Of a stretch of DNA of 53,592 bases, positions 1 to 8,638 are shown one piece after another (positions within the stretch are counted from its first letter, which is position 1; each line of letters opens with the position of its first letter). The stretch is from Pigmentiphaga sp. (GTDB taxonomy: Bacteria; Pseudomonadota; Gammaproteobacteria; Burkholderiales; Burkholderiaceae_B). The position numbers and the translations under genes are program-made. A model generated the notes under the pieces. That model was given only the letters and a program-made list of their open reading frames with translations, searched no databases and was not told where the DNA came from. The DNA is taken from the NCBI GenBank assembly GCA_023228945.1, contig JALOAI010000030.1:1-53592 (forward strand). Reading direction: 5' to 3'.

Positions 1-120
1 AAACCGGGTCAAGTTTCAGAAAGCACCGGCATATGATGGACGCGCCTAAGTTATTGATAAACCTGCTGTATCGAGCTTCGGCGTAGTCCAGCGAAGTACC
101 GGGCTGGAGTCATCGTCAAA

Positions 121-180
121 CAAAAAAGCCCCCTCGGGGGCAGCGCCGCCACGTAGTGGTAAGCGTGGGGGCATTTTTTT
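121..180. terminator. Composite intergenic hairpin, likely bidirectional terminator
   Basis: An A-run followed by GCCCCC at 128-133 can pair either with GGGGGC at 136-141 or with GGGGGC at 167-172, which is followed by a seven-T run. A small CCAC/GTGG stem lies between them at 149-159. With A-runs on the left and T-runs on the right, it can terminate transcription from both sides. Similar intergenic elements recur in Bordetella-type genomes as I recall, but I cannot verify that here. The 120 bases to its left hold no recognisable gene. Confidence 0.6.
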
Positions 181-219
181 GGGGTTCGTCCCGGGACAGC
201 CCCGGGAGGAACTCCCCGC

Positions 220-702
220 ATGCGCTTTGAACATCTGGTCCAGATCAATGCTTTCGACTCCCCGGGCCTGCCCTGGTTGACCCGCGAGCAGGTCTGGCGC
301 GGCCTCGCCTTGCGAGCCTACGATCCCGTCCATTTCATCCTTGGCCTCGAAGCCTGCACGATCCGTGGCCATCAACGGCACGATGATCGCGAAATCCTGG
401 ATCGCACCCTGCACTTCGGCAACCTCGAAGTCCAGGACACCGTCACCCTGCTGCCGCTGCAGGAAACCCGTATCGATGTGGCCGCCACCGACCAATGGCC
501 GCGCAGCAGCGCCATCGCCCGCATCGAAGAACCCGAGCCCCAGGCGCTGTTCGTTCGTTTCATCTACGAATGGGACGCGGCCGGCGCCAACGAACAAGAG
601 ATGCCCGAGGAAATCCGGCGGGCTCGCGAACAGGCCTACCTGGCGGCCGATCTCGACACCGTCAAGCGTATCCGCGAGCTTGCCGACCAGCCCTTGTCGT
701 GA
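220..702 (+). CDS. AtaL-like SRPBCC family protein (DUF1857)
   Basis: A 160-residue protein of the AtaL/DUF1857 branch of the START/Bet v1-like (SRPBCC) fold. The opening MRFEHLVQIN, then PWLTREQVWRGLALRA, and the later LHFGNLEVQDTVTL match the family pattern, and the length is that of one complete domain. Such proteins have a hydrophobic ligand pocket, and no reaction is known for this branch. The start has a good GGAGGA ribosome site at 208-213, just right of the terminator-like hairpin. It appears monocistronic, with a convergent fic gene on its right. There is no signal peptide, so it should be cytoplasmic. Family assignment is firm; function is unknown. Confidence 0.8.
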   Translation: MRFEHLVQINAFDSPGLPWLTREQVWRGLALRAYDPVHFILGLEACTIRGHQRHDDREILDRTLHFGNLEVQDTVTLLPLQETRIDVAATDQWPRSSAIARIEEPEPQALFVRFIYEWDAAGANEQEMPEEIRRAREQAYLAADLDTVKRIRELADQPLS

Positions 703-756
703 TGACCAGCCATGAGTTCCGCGCACGATCAACACCTATAACCCGCCAGCGGCGCG

Positions 757-1941
757 CTACCGTTCCTCGAGGTTGTCGGTGTTCGCTTCGGGGTAAAGGT
801 TGGGCATCAAAAAATGTAGATGCCGAAGCGGTAGATTAAACGCTAAAGGCGCACGTGAGCCGCGGCTCGTCACGACCCCCTCTTTCACAAGCGCGGAAAT
901 GAGGTAGCGAGCGTTGCGCTCGCCCAGCCCCGTCATTAGCGCAAAATCCCCCCGGCTGACCGGGCCAGCCGTGAACAGGTGGTGTAGCGGTAAAACCGCA
1001 GCCTGCCGTATCGATCTGTTTCTGGCCGAGAGGAACGTCACGAGCGCCTGGATTCGCATCCTCATCTCATCCAGATTTAACATGACGCGCTGGAACCTGA
1101 CTTGATCCAGGCAAACATCGAGGAAAAAGCCAATCCAGGTCACCAGCCCCTTCTGCGAAAGGTTGCCACGGCCATCGAGATCCCCTTGTCGCGGGGCATC
1201 GGCGGATGCCAGCGCCTGGTAGTAAGCCTCTGCCCGTCGTGCGAAGCCTCGATTCACCGACCACAGCCCACGAGTTGAAGGCAGTAGCGCCAGATGGGTT
1301 TGCAGGCGCGCGGCGCGCCCATTCCCATCCACAAAAGGGTGGACCCAAAGAAGACGATGGTGCAAGCACGCCGTGGCAATCAAGTGGTCCGCTATCGGCC
1401 TTGACTGACCGTACGCCCGATCCAGGGCCAACAAAAACGCCGGTACACTTTGCCAGGTTGGCGCTGCGTGCCCACCCACCTGAATCTCGTGCTCCCTGAA
1501 CTGCCCCGGCCGCACCACGAGACCGTCTGGCGTCCGGCGATCGTCTTCCGTCAGACTCTCGTAGAGTGTCCGGTGGGCCTCGATCGCAACCTGGGATGAG
1601 AGCACCTCGGCTGCGCTTTGGATGCGCCGCTCGAGCTCACGCTCGGCCTTAATGTGCGCAACGGCCAAGCGCTGACGTCTGGCAATGTCGGGACTGGATG
1701 AAAAGTCTTGCTCCAGCGCCCGCTGGATGCTTAGCGGATGCGTGCCCTGCCCTTCGATCTTGTTGCTGTAATACGAATTCATCGCGCGAGTGAGTTCGCG
1801 CAGCACATCCAAAACATCGGGATGCGCGGCGGCAGCCAGCTCCGACGATTCTCGGGAGACCAACTCCGCCTTTGCTCTCAAGAGCTCTGTTGCTGCCTCA
1901 CCGGGAAGCCAAGGGGTCAGCTGATGGGGCGAGTCTTTCAA
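757..1941 (-). CDS. Fic family protein (class II, self-inhibited type)
   Basis: A 394-residue Fic enzyme, a family that usually transfers AMP from ATP to a hydroxyl side chain of a target protein. The core motif HPFVDGNGRAAR spans residues 201-212 and includes the catalytic His201. Upstream, SNKIEG at residues 59-64 fits the inhibitory helix pattern [S/T]xxxE[G/N], with Glu63 expected to block ATP binding, so this is a class II Fic with inhibitor and enzyme on one chain. The C-terminal third (about 290-390) looks like a winged helix. The start is TTG with GGGAG eight bases upstream. No separate antitoxin lies beside it. The target is unknown. Confidence 0.9.
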   Translation of the reverse strand: MKDSPHQLTPWLPGEAATELLRAKAELVSRESSELAAAAHPDVLDVLRELTRAMNSYYSNKIEGQGTHPLSIQRALEQDFSSSPDIARRQRLAVAHIKAERELERRIQSAAEVLSSQVAIEAHRTLYESLTEDDRRTPDGLVVRPGQFREHEIQVGGHAAPTWQSVPAFLLALDRAYGQSRPIADHLIATACLHHRLLWVHPFVDGNGRAARLQTHLALLPSTRGLWSVNRGFARRAEAYYQALASADAPRQGDLDGRGNLSQKGLVTWIGFFLDVCLDQVRFQRVMLNLDEMRMRIQALVTFLSARNRSIRQAAVLPLHHLFTAGPVSRGDFALMTGLGERNARYLISALVKEGVVTSRGSRAPLAFNLPLRHLHFLMPNLYPEANTDNLEER

Positions 1942-1982
1942 TGCCGCTTCTCCCGCCGGTTTAAACCAACTTTATCTTATTG

Positions 1983-1988
1983 ATTATA
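1983..1988 (-). promoter_or_regulatory. Probable -10 box of the fic promoter
   Basis: On the minus strand these bases read TATAAT exactly, about 40 bases before the TTG start of the Fic gene, in a locally AT-rich patch. No good -35 hexamer stands at 16-18 bases, so this is only a candidate. Confidence 0.35.
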
Positions 1989-2030
1989 CTGAAGATATCA
2001 TCGACCAGGATGAAATTCTCATAGATCATT

Positions 2031-2054
2031 CTGCCGGTTTATCTGCCGGTTTAT
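2031..2054. repeat. Perfect 12-bp tandem duplication
   Basis: CTGCCGGTTTAT occurs twice back to back between the fic gene and the end of the flavoprotein gene. It lies outside both genes. It may be slippage or the remains of a repeated DKPA-coding tail. Confidence 0.8.
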
Positions 2055-2128
2055 CGCCAACAGGAGCAGGAGGGGGATTCGCCGGCGCCGAGGTAAACAC
2101 CACGCCATCGACCCACCCGGAAACAAGG

Positions 2129-3550
2129 CTATCCGTGGATAATCTGCCGCGCCACCTCCAGGATGCCGCGCACGATATAGGGCACGGCAATCGCTTCCCC
2201 GAAGCGCCCCAGCGTAGGCGGCCCGATGACAAAGATGCGCGCCTGGGCCCCGCCACGGGCATCGAACAACCGGCAAGCGCCGTCCACGTCGATGCCCAGG
2301 CCATTGGGCGAGTCGCGGCCCAAGCCGTCCGCCAGCAGGTTCCGCCAGAAGGCATTGTCCGAAGCGCCGGGCCGAGGTTGCGGCCCGGTGCAGTTGACCA
2401 CCGCGCCCACGGCCACGGTATGGGGCAAACCGTTTTGGCGGTCGAGGTATTCGATCCGTAGTGTGTTGCCCTGGCAGTGGGCGCCGCGCAAGCGCCCCCC
2501 CTGGAAGCGCAAGCGTCCCTCGGCGAGGGCGGCATCGACCAGGCGCTCGGTTTGCGGCGGATTGCGAAAGCGGAAATTATCGTACCAAGGCTTGGCGTGC
2601 CGTATATAGCGGCGTTGTTCGGCCAATGGCCACTCGTTCCAGAAGCCCGGCACGGCATCGCGCAATTCATCGAACGGCGTGTGCCAGCTCGAGGAGCCGG
2701 GGTCCACCGCCGCGATCTCGCGACGCAGCAGGCGCATCGCGCTACGCACATTCAGCGGTTTGCCGTGCCGCCGCAAAATGGCGGGATCGGGATCGAGGAT
2801 CCGCTCCCAGACCGGCCGGCTGGAGCGATAAGGGTTCTGGGATGCGGGCCGCAGGCCGCGGCGGGATAAAGCCAGCACCGGGCCTCGATGGCCTCGCGCG
2901 AGCAGGGCAGTGAACGTGTCGCAGGCGGTCAGCCCGGTGCCGATCAGCAAGACCGGCGCATCGGGGGCAAGATCGTCCAGCCTGTGGGTTTGCCAGGGGT
3001 TGCCGATCCAGCCCGGATGCTCCTGCAAGGGGGCCAGCGGACCAGGGGTGCCTACGGCGTTCCAGCCCAGCGCCAGAATCACGTAGTCGGCCTCGAGCCG
3101 GGAACCGTCGTCCAGCGTGATGCGATAGCCGCTGCCGTGCGGACCGAGGCGGGTGGCTGCGGCCCGTACGTGATCGATGCTTGAACCGCTGGCGTTGCGG
3201 CTGGCGGCCAGGACCACCTGCTCTTCCATATAGCGGCCGAAGGCGCCCCGCCGCGGAAAGACCAGGCCGTTGGCCTGTGTGGCCTCGGGATCGGCGTCCA
3301 GTTCGCCGCTGAGCCGCAGCCAATCGGCGAAGTCGGAAGGCGCATGAGGGTATGGCGAATGAATGCCATCGGTGCCATTGAGGCGGTAATGGCGCTCGGT
3401 GGTGCCGTGCGCCACGCCCATGCCAAGCTTGTCGCGGGGCTCGACCACCTGCACGGCGAGCGGCGTGGGAGACAGGCGACACAGGTGCAGGGCGGCGGCG
3501 GCACCGCTGAAGCCACCGCCCAGGATGGCAATACGTCGTGGGCCGGCCAT
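2129..3550 (-). CDS. FAD/NAD(P)-binding protein (NAD_binding_9-type)
   Basis: A 473-residue two-dinucleotide-binding-domain flavoprotein. The N-terminal Rossmann signature is GGGFSG at about residues 11-16, followed by a long FAD domain. A second nucleotide-binding glycine motif, GTGLTA, lies near residue 200. It resembles the FAD-NAD(P)-binding family (PF13454) often annotated as hydroxylase-like oxidoreductases. There is no signal peptide or membrane segment. It starts 13 bases after the stop of the Bug receptor gene and in the same direction, so the two are surely cotranscribed, probably from the MarR-type operator promoter at 4.65 kb. It may oxidise the substrate or product of the neighbouring carboxylase, but that is inference. 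Confidence 0.75.
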   Translation of the reverse strand: MAGPRRIAILGGGFSGAAAALHLCRLSPTPLAVQVVEPRDKLGMGVAHGTTERHYRLNGTDGIHSPYPHAPSDFADWLRLSGELDADPEATQANGLVFPRRGAFGRYMEEQVVLAASRNASGSSIDHVRAAATRLGPHGSGYRITLDDGSRLEADYVILALGWNAVGTPGPLAPLQEHPGWIGNPWQTHRLDDLAPDAPVLLIGTGLTACDTFTALLARGHRGPVLALSRRGLRPASQNPYRSSRPVWERILDPDPAILRRHGKPLNVRSAMRLLRREIAAVDPGSSSWHTPFDELRDAVPGFWNEWPLAEQRRYIRHAKPWYDNFRFRNPPQTERLVDAALAEGRLRFQGGRLRGAHCQGNTLRIEYLDRQNGLPHTVAVGAVVNCTGPQPRPGASDNAFWRNLLADGLGRDSPNGLGIDVDGACRLFDARGGAQARIFVIGPPTLGRFGEAIAVPYIVRGILEVARQIIHG

Positions 3551-3563
3551 GGCGGATCGCGCC

Positions 3564-4544
3564 TTATTCGAATTTGATGTTGCCGGTCTTGATCAGCTCC
3601 GTGAGCTGCGCGGTTTCGTCGCGGATGTGGCGATCCATGACCTCGGGGGGGCCGCCCACGATCACCAGGCGCGGACCGATCTGGGTGCGGATCTCCGGAA
3701 GGGCAAGAACCCGGTTGAGCTCTTCGTTGAGGCGTTGCACGATGGCGTCGGGCGTACCTTTGGGCACATGCAGCCCGGCCCAACCGCCCAGCACGATCTC
3801 GCCGAGCCCGGCTTCGGCCGCGGTGGGAACGTCGGGCAAGGCATCCAGGCGCTGGCTGGCGGTGATCGCCAGCGGCACGATGCGGCCGGATTCGATCAAG
3901 GGCAGGCCGGCGGTGACGGAGTCCACCGCGGAGGGAACGATCTTGCCCACCACGGCGGTTTGCAGAGCGGCGCTGCCGTTATAGGGAATGTGGGTGATGG
4001 GCAGATTGTTCTTCAGGCGGAGCATCTCCACCGCAAAATGCGAGGGCGAACCCACGCCGTACGAGGCGACGTCCATGCCGCCGGGCGTGCTGCGCGCCTT
4101 CTCAAGCCATTCCTGGGCGGTTTTGATACCCGAGTCGGCGGGGACAACCAGCAGCAACGGCGAGCCGCCCAGGAAGCCCACCGCGCGGAAGTCGTTTTCG
4201 GGCGAATAGGGGAGTTTGTCTTGCTGGATGGCTTTAGCAACGGTCATCGGCCCCGGCACGGTCATCATCATGGTGTAGCCATCGGGCGGCACACTGACGA
4301 AGCCTTGGGCGGCAAGGACGCCGGCGGCGCCGGGCTTGTTCTCGACCACGACGGGCTGGCCCAGCCCTTCCGCCATCTTTGGCGCAATCAGGCGTGCCAG
4401 GAAATCAGTGGCGCTACCCGGCGGATAGCCCAGGAGCAAGGTGACGGGCTTGGAGGGATAGGGGGCTGCGGCCAGCGCCAGGGTGGTGGCGGCGCTGGCG
4501 CCCAGGGCGAGCAGCGCTTGCAAAAGACGACGTGGGGTGGGCAT
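3564..4544 (-). CDS. Bug/TctC family tripartite tricarboxylate receptor
   Basis: A 326-residue periplasmic solute-binding protein of the Bug (TctC) family. It has a cleavable signal peptide ending near ALAAAPYPSKPV. The family core motifs are present: LLLGYPPGSATDFLAR in the first lobe, VVVENKPGAAG, PPDGYT, and HIPYNGSAALQTAVVG. Bug proteins bind carboxylates or related small anions, and some act as sensors rather than transport partners. No TctA or TctB membrane gene is in the window. The ribosome site AGGAGA precedes the ATG. It is cotranscribed with the flavoprotein and lies behind a MarR-type operator shared with the carboxylase genes, so its ligand is probably the compound that pathway consumes. 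Confidence 0.92.
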   Translation of the reverse strand: MPTPRRLLQALLALGASAATTLALAAAPYPSKPVTLLLGYPPGSATDFLARLIAPKMAEGLGQPVVVENKPGAAGVLAAQGFVSVPPDGYTMMMTVPGPMTVAKAIQQDKLPYSPENDFRAVGFLGGSPLLLVVPADSGIKTAQEWLEKARSTPGGMDVASYGVGSPSHFAVEMLRLKNNLPITHIPYNGSAALQTAVVGKIVPSAVDSVTAGLPLIESGRIVPLAITASQRLDALPDVPTAAEAGLGEIVLGGWAGLHVPKGTPDAIVQRLNEELNRVLALPEIRTQIGPRLVIVGGPPEVMDRHIRDETAQLTELIKTGNIKFE

Positions 4545-4648
4545 GATGTCTCCTGTTATGTGCCGCCACCCTTTGGAAGTATCGTGCCGTGAGAGAGGTG
4601 GCTAGACGGAATGACGGCTCATTCGAAAGTATTGGCGCCATCGCCGGT

Positions 4649-4668
4649 TTAGTCAATAGGTTGACTAA
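4649..4668. promoter_or_regulatory. MarR-type operator over the Bug-gene promoter
   Basis: A perfect inverted repeat, TTAGTCAA-TAGG-TTGACTAA. On the minus strand its TTGACT arm serves as a -35 box, with AATACT 17 bases downstream (4633-4628) as -10, reading toward the Bug gene. The same site recurs at 8125-8144 and 8635-8654. Confidence 0.8.
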
Positions 4669-4774
4669 AAAAAGAAGAAGCAACGGGTTGTTTCCTGCCA
4701 GACGCGCGGCCGCATCAGGCGGCACGGATGGGGCGCGACAGGCGGTGGCACGTAACTTGTGCCCGGGCACCTGG

Positions 4775-6406
4775 CTATAGGTAAGACGGCCAGTTGGCCA
4801 GCCGATGCTCGCCAACCCCGCCACTGCGGCGCAACTGATGGGCGTCGAGCAAGCGAATCAGCAATTCCCGCGTCTGTGCCGGGTGTATAACGTGCTGCGC
4901 CGCGAAGTTGCCCGCCATGGTCCAGGGGTTGGTTTCGCGTTCGAGCTCGGCCAGCTTGGCCTCGAAGCCCGGGTCGCCCGGCGCCAGCCCATAAACCACC
5001 GCCACGGCCGCCCCCGGGGCCATGAATCCGATCTCGGCCGTGGGCCAGAGGATCATCTCGTCGGAGTTTCGGCCGCCCCCCACGTTGAGATAGGCCTGGC
5101 CATACACTTTGCGCAGAATCACGGTCAGCTTGGGTACCGTCACCGCCTGCAGCGCCATCATGTAGTTCATGATGCGGGCCGGCGCGCCTTGCAGTTCGGC
5201 ATCCAGGCCGATCTGGAAGCCTGGCACGTCCACCAGGTTGATGATCGGGATATTGAAGGAGTCGCACAGCACCAGGAAGCTGGTGATCTTGCGGCAGGCG
5301 GCCACGTCCAGCGCGCCACCCTTGTGCAGCGGGTTGCTGGCGATGATGCCCACCGACCGCCCGTCCAGGCGCGCCAGCGCCGTGATGGCGGTTTTGCCAA
5401 ACGAGGGCTTGAGTTCAAACAAAGAATCGAGATCCACCAATGCCCGCACGATCTTCTTCATGTCGTAGACCCTGGTACGCGACTCGGGCAGCAGGCTCAA
5501 GACATTGGCCATCTCGCTGCCCGATCCGGCCGGCACCGCGGCCTTGGGCGGCGCCTCGCCGGCATGGCCGGGCAGGTACGATAAAAACCGCCGGATCGCC
5601 TCCAGTGCGGCTTCGTCGCTTTCCACTACCTGATCCACCAGCCCGGTCACCTCGGCATGCAGCTTCCAGCCGCCCAACGATTCGGCATCCACCACCGCGC
5701 CGGTGGCTTGCTGTACCAGGCGCGCACTCGATACCGACATTTGCGCACCCTTGCGCATCACGCGAAAATCGCTCAGCACCGTGTACCAACTGGAAGAACC
5801 GTAGCATTGACCCAGCACCGCCGCGGCCCATGGTGTTTCGCGGCCGCGTAAATATTGATGCGGATCGCTGCCCGATGCCCCCATGCCCGCGGCGCCCATC
5901 CCCTCGGGAATCCGCGCGCCGGAAGACTCGCCCAACAGCACCAGCGGCATGCCCCGCTCCGTGGCCACCCGCTTGGCCTGGGCTATCTTGCGCCCATTGA
6001 CGATGGTGCTGGAAGCGCCTTTGACGGTGAAGTCGTTGGACACCACCGTGACCGGGCGCCGATCGATCATGCCATAGCCAGTGATCTTGCCATCGGCCGG
6101 TGTATGGGCGGGATCGTCGCCGGAATAGGCAAAGGCGCCGAACTCGGTAAAGCTGCCGGTGTCGCACAAAGCGTCGATGCGCGCGCGCGCATCCAGCCAG
6201 CCCGCCTCGGCGCGCCGCGCCAGCGCCGCCGCACTGCCCAGGCCTGTGGCCAGCGCTTGGCGCCGCGCGAAATCGTCGAGCACGCCACCAAACGGCGGCT
6301 TGGCTCCGCTCGCCGGCACCGCGCCGCCAGCCTCCGGCCCGGCCATGGGCTCGCCTCGCTCGACACCGCCCTGAACAGCGGCACCTGCGCTTGAACGCGT
6401 GTTCAT
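4775..6406 (-). CDS. Acyl-CoA carboxylase carboxyltransferase subunit (PccB-like)
   Basis: A 543-residue carboxyltransferase of the propionyl-CoA carboxylase beta family (PF01039), which moves CO2 from carboxybiotin to an acyl-CoA or similar acceptor. Both crotonase-fold halves are visible: GKITGYGMIDRRPVTVVSNDFTVKGASS and GESSGARIPEG in the first, then FGKTAITALARLDGRSVGIIASNP and VDVPGFQIGLDAE in the second. The ATG chosen is four bases after the stop of the biotin-carrier gene. A longer reading would overlap that gene. It ends a three-gene leftward operon with biotin carboxylase and the carrier. A second, different carboxyltransferase is encoded on the other strand at 9963-11543. The acyl substrate cannot be told from sequence. 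Confidence 0.9.
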   Translation of the reverse strand: MNTRSSAGAAVQGGVERGEPMAGPEAGGAVPASGAKPPFGGVLDDFARRQALATGLGSAAALARRAEAGWLDARARIDALCDTGSFTEFGAFAYSGDDPAHTPADGKITGYGMIDRRPVTVVSNDFTVKGASSTIVNGRKIAQAKRVATERGMPLVLLGESSGARIPEGMGAAGMGASGSDPHQYLRGRETPWAAAVLGQCYGSSSWYTVLSDFRVMRKGAQMSVSSARLVQQATGAVVDAESLGGWKLHAEVTGLVDQVVESDEAALEAIRRFLSYLPGHAGEAPPKAAVPAGSGSEMANVLSLLPESRTRVYDMKKIVRALVDLDSLFELKPSFGKTAITALARLDGRSVGIIASNPLHKGGALDVAACRKITSFLVLCDSFNIPIINLVDVPGFQIGLDAELQGAPARIMNYMMALQAVTVPKLTVILRKVYGQAYLNVGGGRNSDEMILWPTAEIGFMAPGAAVAVVYGLAPGDPGFEAKLAELERETNPWTMAGNFAAQHVIHPAQTRELLIRLLDAHQLRRSGGVGEHRLANWPSYL

Positions 6407-6410
6407 GACA

Positions 6411-6632
6411 TCAGCCTTCGACGACGGCAACCACCTGGCCGTCTTCGATAGCATCGCCTTCGGCCACCCGCAGCTCCACCACCTTGCCCGCGTGCGGCGC
6501 CAATACCGGGATTTCCATCTTCATCGACTCGGCGATCAGGATGGGCTCGTCGGCGGCAACCTCGCCGCCCAGGGGGACCTCGATCTTCCACACCGTGCCC
6601 GTGACCTCGGCGATGACTTCGGTTTTACTCAT
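6411..6632 (-). CDS. Biotin/lipoyl carrier protein (BCCP-like)
   Basis: A stand-alone 73-residue biotinyl domain. The attachment motif ESMKMEIP puts the biotinylated lysine at residue 38, with the hairpin symmetry usual for the fold (VTGTVWKIEVPLGGEV before, LAPHAGKVVELRVAEGD after). It shuttles carboxybiotin between the carboxylase encoded upstream and the carboxyltransferase encoded downstream. It lacks the proline/alanine-rich N-terminal half of AccB from fatty-acid synthesis, so it belongs to a catabolic carboxylase. GGAG sits six bases before the ATG. A gap of 21 bases separates it from the biotin carboxylase stop, which shows tight cotranscription. Confidence 0.93.
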   Translation of the reverse strand: MSKTEVIAEVTGTVWKIEVPLGGEVAADEPILIAESMKMEIPVLAPHAGKVVELRVAEGDAIEDGQVVAVVEG

Positions 6633-6653
6633 GTGATTCTCCAAAAAACTAGA

Positions 6654-8018
6654 TCAGGCTGCGGCCCGAACAGCCTTGAGCGCGGCCACTACCTGCGGGG
6701 TCAGGCCGGTATGCACGCGCCCCGCACGGAAATCGGCATCCCGCAACAATTGCTGAAGGAACGGAATGTTGGTTTTTACGCCTTCGATCCGGGTTTCCGC
6801 CAAGGCCCGGGCAAGCTCGTCCATGGCCTCCTCGCGCGATGGCGCGTGTACGATCAGCTTGGCAATCATGGGGTCGAAATGCGGGGTCACGACATTGCCC
6901 TCGGCATAGCCGGTTTCAATGCGCAAGCCCGGCCGGCAGGGCCAGCGCAACACATTCAACCGGCCCGGCGACGGCAGGAAGCGCACGGGATCCTCGGCAT
7001 ACAAACGCGCCTCGATGGCATGGCCGGTCAGGGCCACCCGCTCGGGCAGCACCGCACCCAGCGGCTCGCCGGCGGCCAAGCGGATCTGCGCCTGTACCAG
7101 ATCGATCCCTGTAATCGCTTCGGTCACCGCATGCTCCACCTGCAGCCGCGTGTTCATCTCCAGAAAATCAAATGCGCCGCCGCCCGCCAGGGTTTCGACC
7201 GTGCCGATGTTGTCGTAGCCCAGCCCTTGCATCACCTCGGCCACGCGCGCCGCCATGGCGTCGACCGCTGCGCGCGGCAGACCGGGAGCGGGCGCTTCTT
7301 CCAGAATCTTCTGGTGCCGCCTTTGTACCGAACAATCCCGTTCGAACAAAACCGCGGCGCGCCCGGCCGTGTCGGCCAGCACCTGGAACTCGATGTGCCG
7401 TGGCGACGCCACCAGGCGTTCGAGATACACATCACCGCAGCCGAAGCTGCGCGCCGCCGCCTGGCGCGCCTGAGCCACGGCCTTGAGCAGGCCCGCGCCA
7501 TCGTGGGCCGGCAGCATACCGATGCCGCCTCCACCGCCAGCCGGCTTGACCAGCACCGGATACCCCAGTGCCTCGCCGGCCGCCAGGATGTCGGCGTCGT
7601 CCTCGCCCAGCAAGGGCGAGCTGGGAGCCATCGGCATACCGTGCATGGCCATGAGCTCGCGAGCCTTGGTCTTATGCCCCATGGCGTCCAGCCAGCGGGC
7701 TGCGGGGCCAATGAATCGTACGCCCGCCGCCTCCACTCGCGCCGCAAAACCGGCATGTTCCGACAGGAACCCATAACCGGGATGCAAGGCATCCGCCCCC
7801 GAGTGCGCCAACGCGTCGAGCAAGACCTGCTGATCAAGATAAGCGGCACGCGGATTCTCACCCGGCAACAAGATGGCTTCGTCGGCCGCCGCCACGTAAG
7901 GCAACTCGCGATCGACCTCGGCATACACCACCACCGACCCTATCCCCATGGTTTTGAGCGCGCGCAGCACCCGAGCCGCCGCCGCTCCCCGGTTGGCAAT
8001 CAACACCTTGCGGAACAT
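6654..8018 (-). CDS. Biotin carboxylase subunit
   Basis: A 454-residue ATP-grasp biotin carboxylase that carboxylates biotin on the carrier using ATP and bicarbonate. It opens MFRKVLIANRG, typical of AccC-type subunits. The ATP-lid glycine loop is KPAGGGGGIGM (158-168) and the catalytic EMNTRLQVEH spans 287-296. The basic residue usual in GGGG[R/K]GM is Ile166 here, which recalls urea-carboxylase-like members and suggests a specialised subfamily. The start is set by GGAG seven bases before the ATG. An earlier in-frame ATG six bases upstream has too short a spacing. It is the first gene of a leftward operon whose promoter is covered by a MarR-type operator. Confidence 0.92.
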   Translation of the reverse strand: MFRKVLIANRGAAAARVLRALKTMGIGSVVVYAEVDRELPYVAAADEAILLPGENPRAAYLDQQVLLDALAHSGADALHPGYGFLSEHAGFAARVEAAGVRFIGPAARWLDAMGHKTKARELMAMHGMPMAPSSPLLGEDDADILAAGEALGYPVLVKPAGGGGGIGMLPAHDGAGLLKAVAQARQAAARSFGCGDVYLERLVASPRHIEFQVLADTAGRAAVLFERDCSVQRRHQKILEEAPAPGLPRAAVDAMAARVAEVMQGLGYDNIGTVETLAGGGAFDFLEMNTRLQVEHAVTEAITGIDLVQAQIRLAAGEPLGAVLPERVALTGHAIEARLYAEDPVRFLPSPGRLNVLRWPCRPGLRIETGYAEGNVVTPHFDPMIAKLIVHAPSREEAMDELARALAETRIEGVKTNIPFLQQLLRDADFRAGRVHTGLTPQVVAALKAVRAAA

Positions 8019-8124
8019 AGTCATTCTCCGTGTCGTCGTGGCGTGCCCGCCCTGGGCGAGCCGGCGCTCGCCGATATCGCTATCATTGGCGGCAACAAGC
8101 CAAGTATGACGACAGCAACCTCTT

Positions 8125-8144
8125 TTAGTCAACAAGTTTACCAA
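8125..8144. promoter_or_regulatory. MarR-type operator between marR and biotin carboxylase
   Basis: TTAGTCAA-CAAG-TTTACCAA: one arm is perfect and the other has two mismatches from TTGACTAA. On the minus strand the perfect arm gives TTGACT as -35, with CATACT 18 bases on (8108-8103), a promoter for the carboxylase operon. The marR start lies only eight bases to its right, so binding should also affect marR itself. Confidence 0.75.
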
Positions 8145-8152
8145 TTTTGGAT

Positions 8153-8638
8153 ATGACCGAACGCCGAAGCTCTTTCGACGACCTCGACCAGGCACGCCAA
8201 CTGGGCATCGGCCGTCTGCTGTTGGTGGCGCGCCGCGATTTCCTCGCGCGCTCCACCCAGCGCATGCAGGCCCACGGCTTTGCCGAACTCTCCAACGCCT
8301 TTGTCAGCGTCTTGCCCTACATCAGCTTGCATGGCACTCGCAGCAGCGAACTGGCGCAAAACGCCGGGCTCACCAAACAGGCGGTGGCCAAAGTCGTCAA
8401 GCAGCTCGAAACCGACGGTTTATTGCGTCGCGAAGCCGACCCCGCCGACGGCCGCGCCTTTCTGGTGCACCTCACGCCCCTGGGCGTCGAGCGCCTGCAA
8501 CAAACCCGCACCGTGGCCGCCGAAGTCGAAAACCTCTACGCCGAGATCCTCGGAAAAAATGAACGCGAGCATCTGCGCCATCTGTTATTGAAGATCGTTC
8601 GCCCGGATCTGAAGGTCACCGAGACAAGCGATATTTAG
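8153..8638 (+). CDS. MarR family transcriptional regulator
   Basis: A 161-residue winged-helix regulator. The recognition region reads SSELAQNAGLTKQAVAKVVKQLETDGLLRREADPADGRAFLVHLTPLG, the classic MarR wing. The ATG at 8153 is used. A TTG six bases upstream is possible, and neither has a strong ribosome site. It sits between two copies of an inverted-repeat operator, one just before its start and one overlapping its stop codon, and is divergent from the biotin carboxylase operon. It probably represses the carboxylase, the CoA-transferase operon and the Bug-flavoprotein pair until a pathway acid or CoA ester binds it. The regulon is inferred from the sites; the family is certain. Confidence 0.9.
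   Translation: MTERRSSFDDLDQARQLGIGRLLLVARRDFLARSTQRMQAHGFAELSNAFVSVLPYISLHGTRSSELAQNAGLTKQAVAKVVKQLETDGLLRREADPADGRAFLVHLTPLGVERLQQTRTVAAEVENLYAEILGKNEREHLRHLLLKIVRPDLKVTETSDI

Noticed and set aside
2026..2751. Minus-strand frame ending in a Pro/Ala/Asp-rich tail just past the flavoprotein stop
   Set aside because: Its tail looks protein-like (PAPVGDKPADKPAE), but most of the frame overlaps the flavoprotein out of frame. A flavoprotein frameshift is possible but not supported, since that protein already ends at a normal length.
3399..4592. Plus-strand frame across the flavoprotein and Bug genes
   Set aside because: Antisense shadow of two recognised genes.
6399..8156. Long plus-strand open frame opposite the biotin carboxylase
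   Set aside because: It mirrors the carboxylase and carrier genes on the other strand, which have all family motifs. Its protein is rich in His, Gln and Arg with no known domain, as expected of GC-rich antisense frames.
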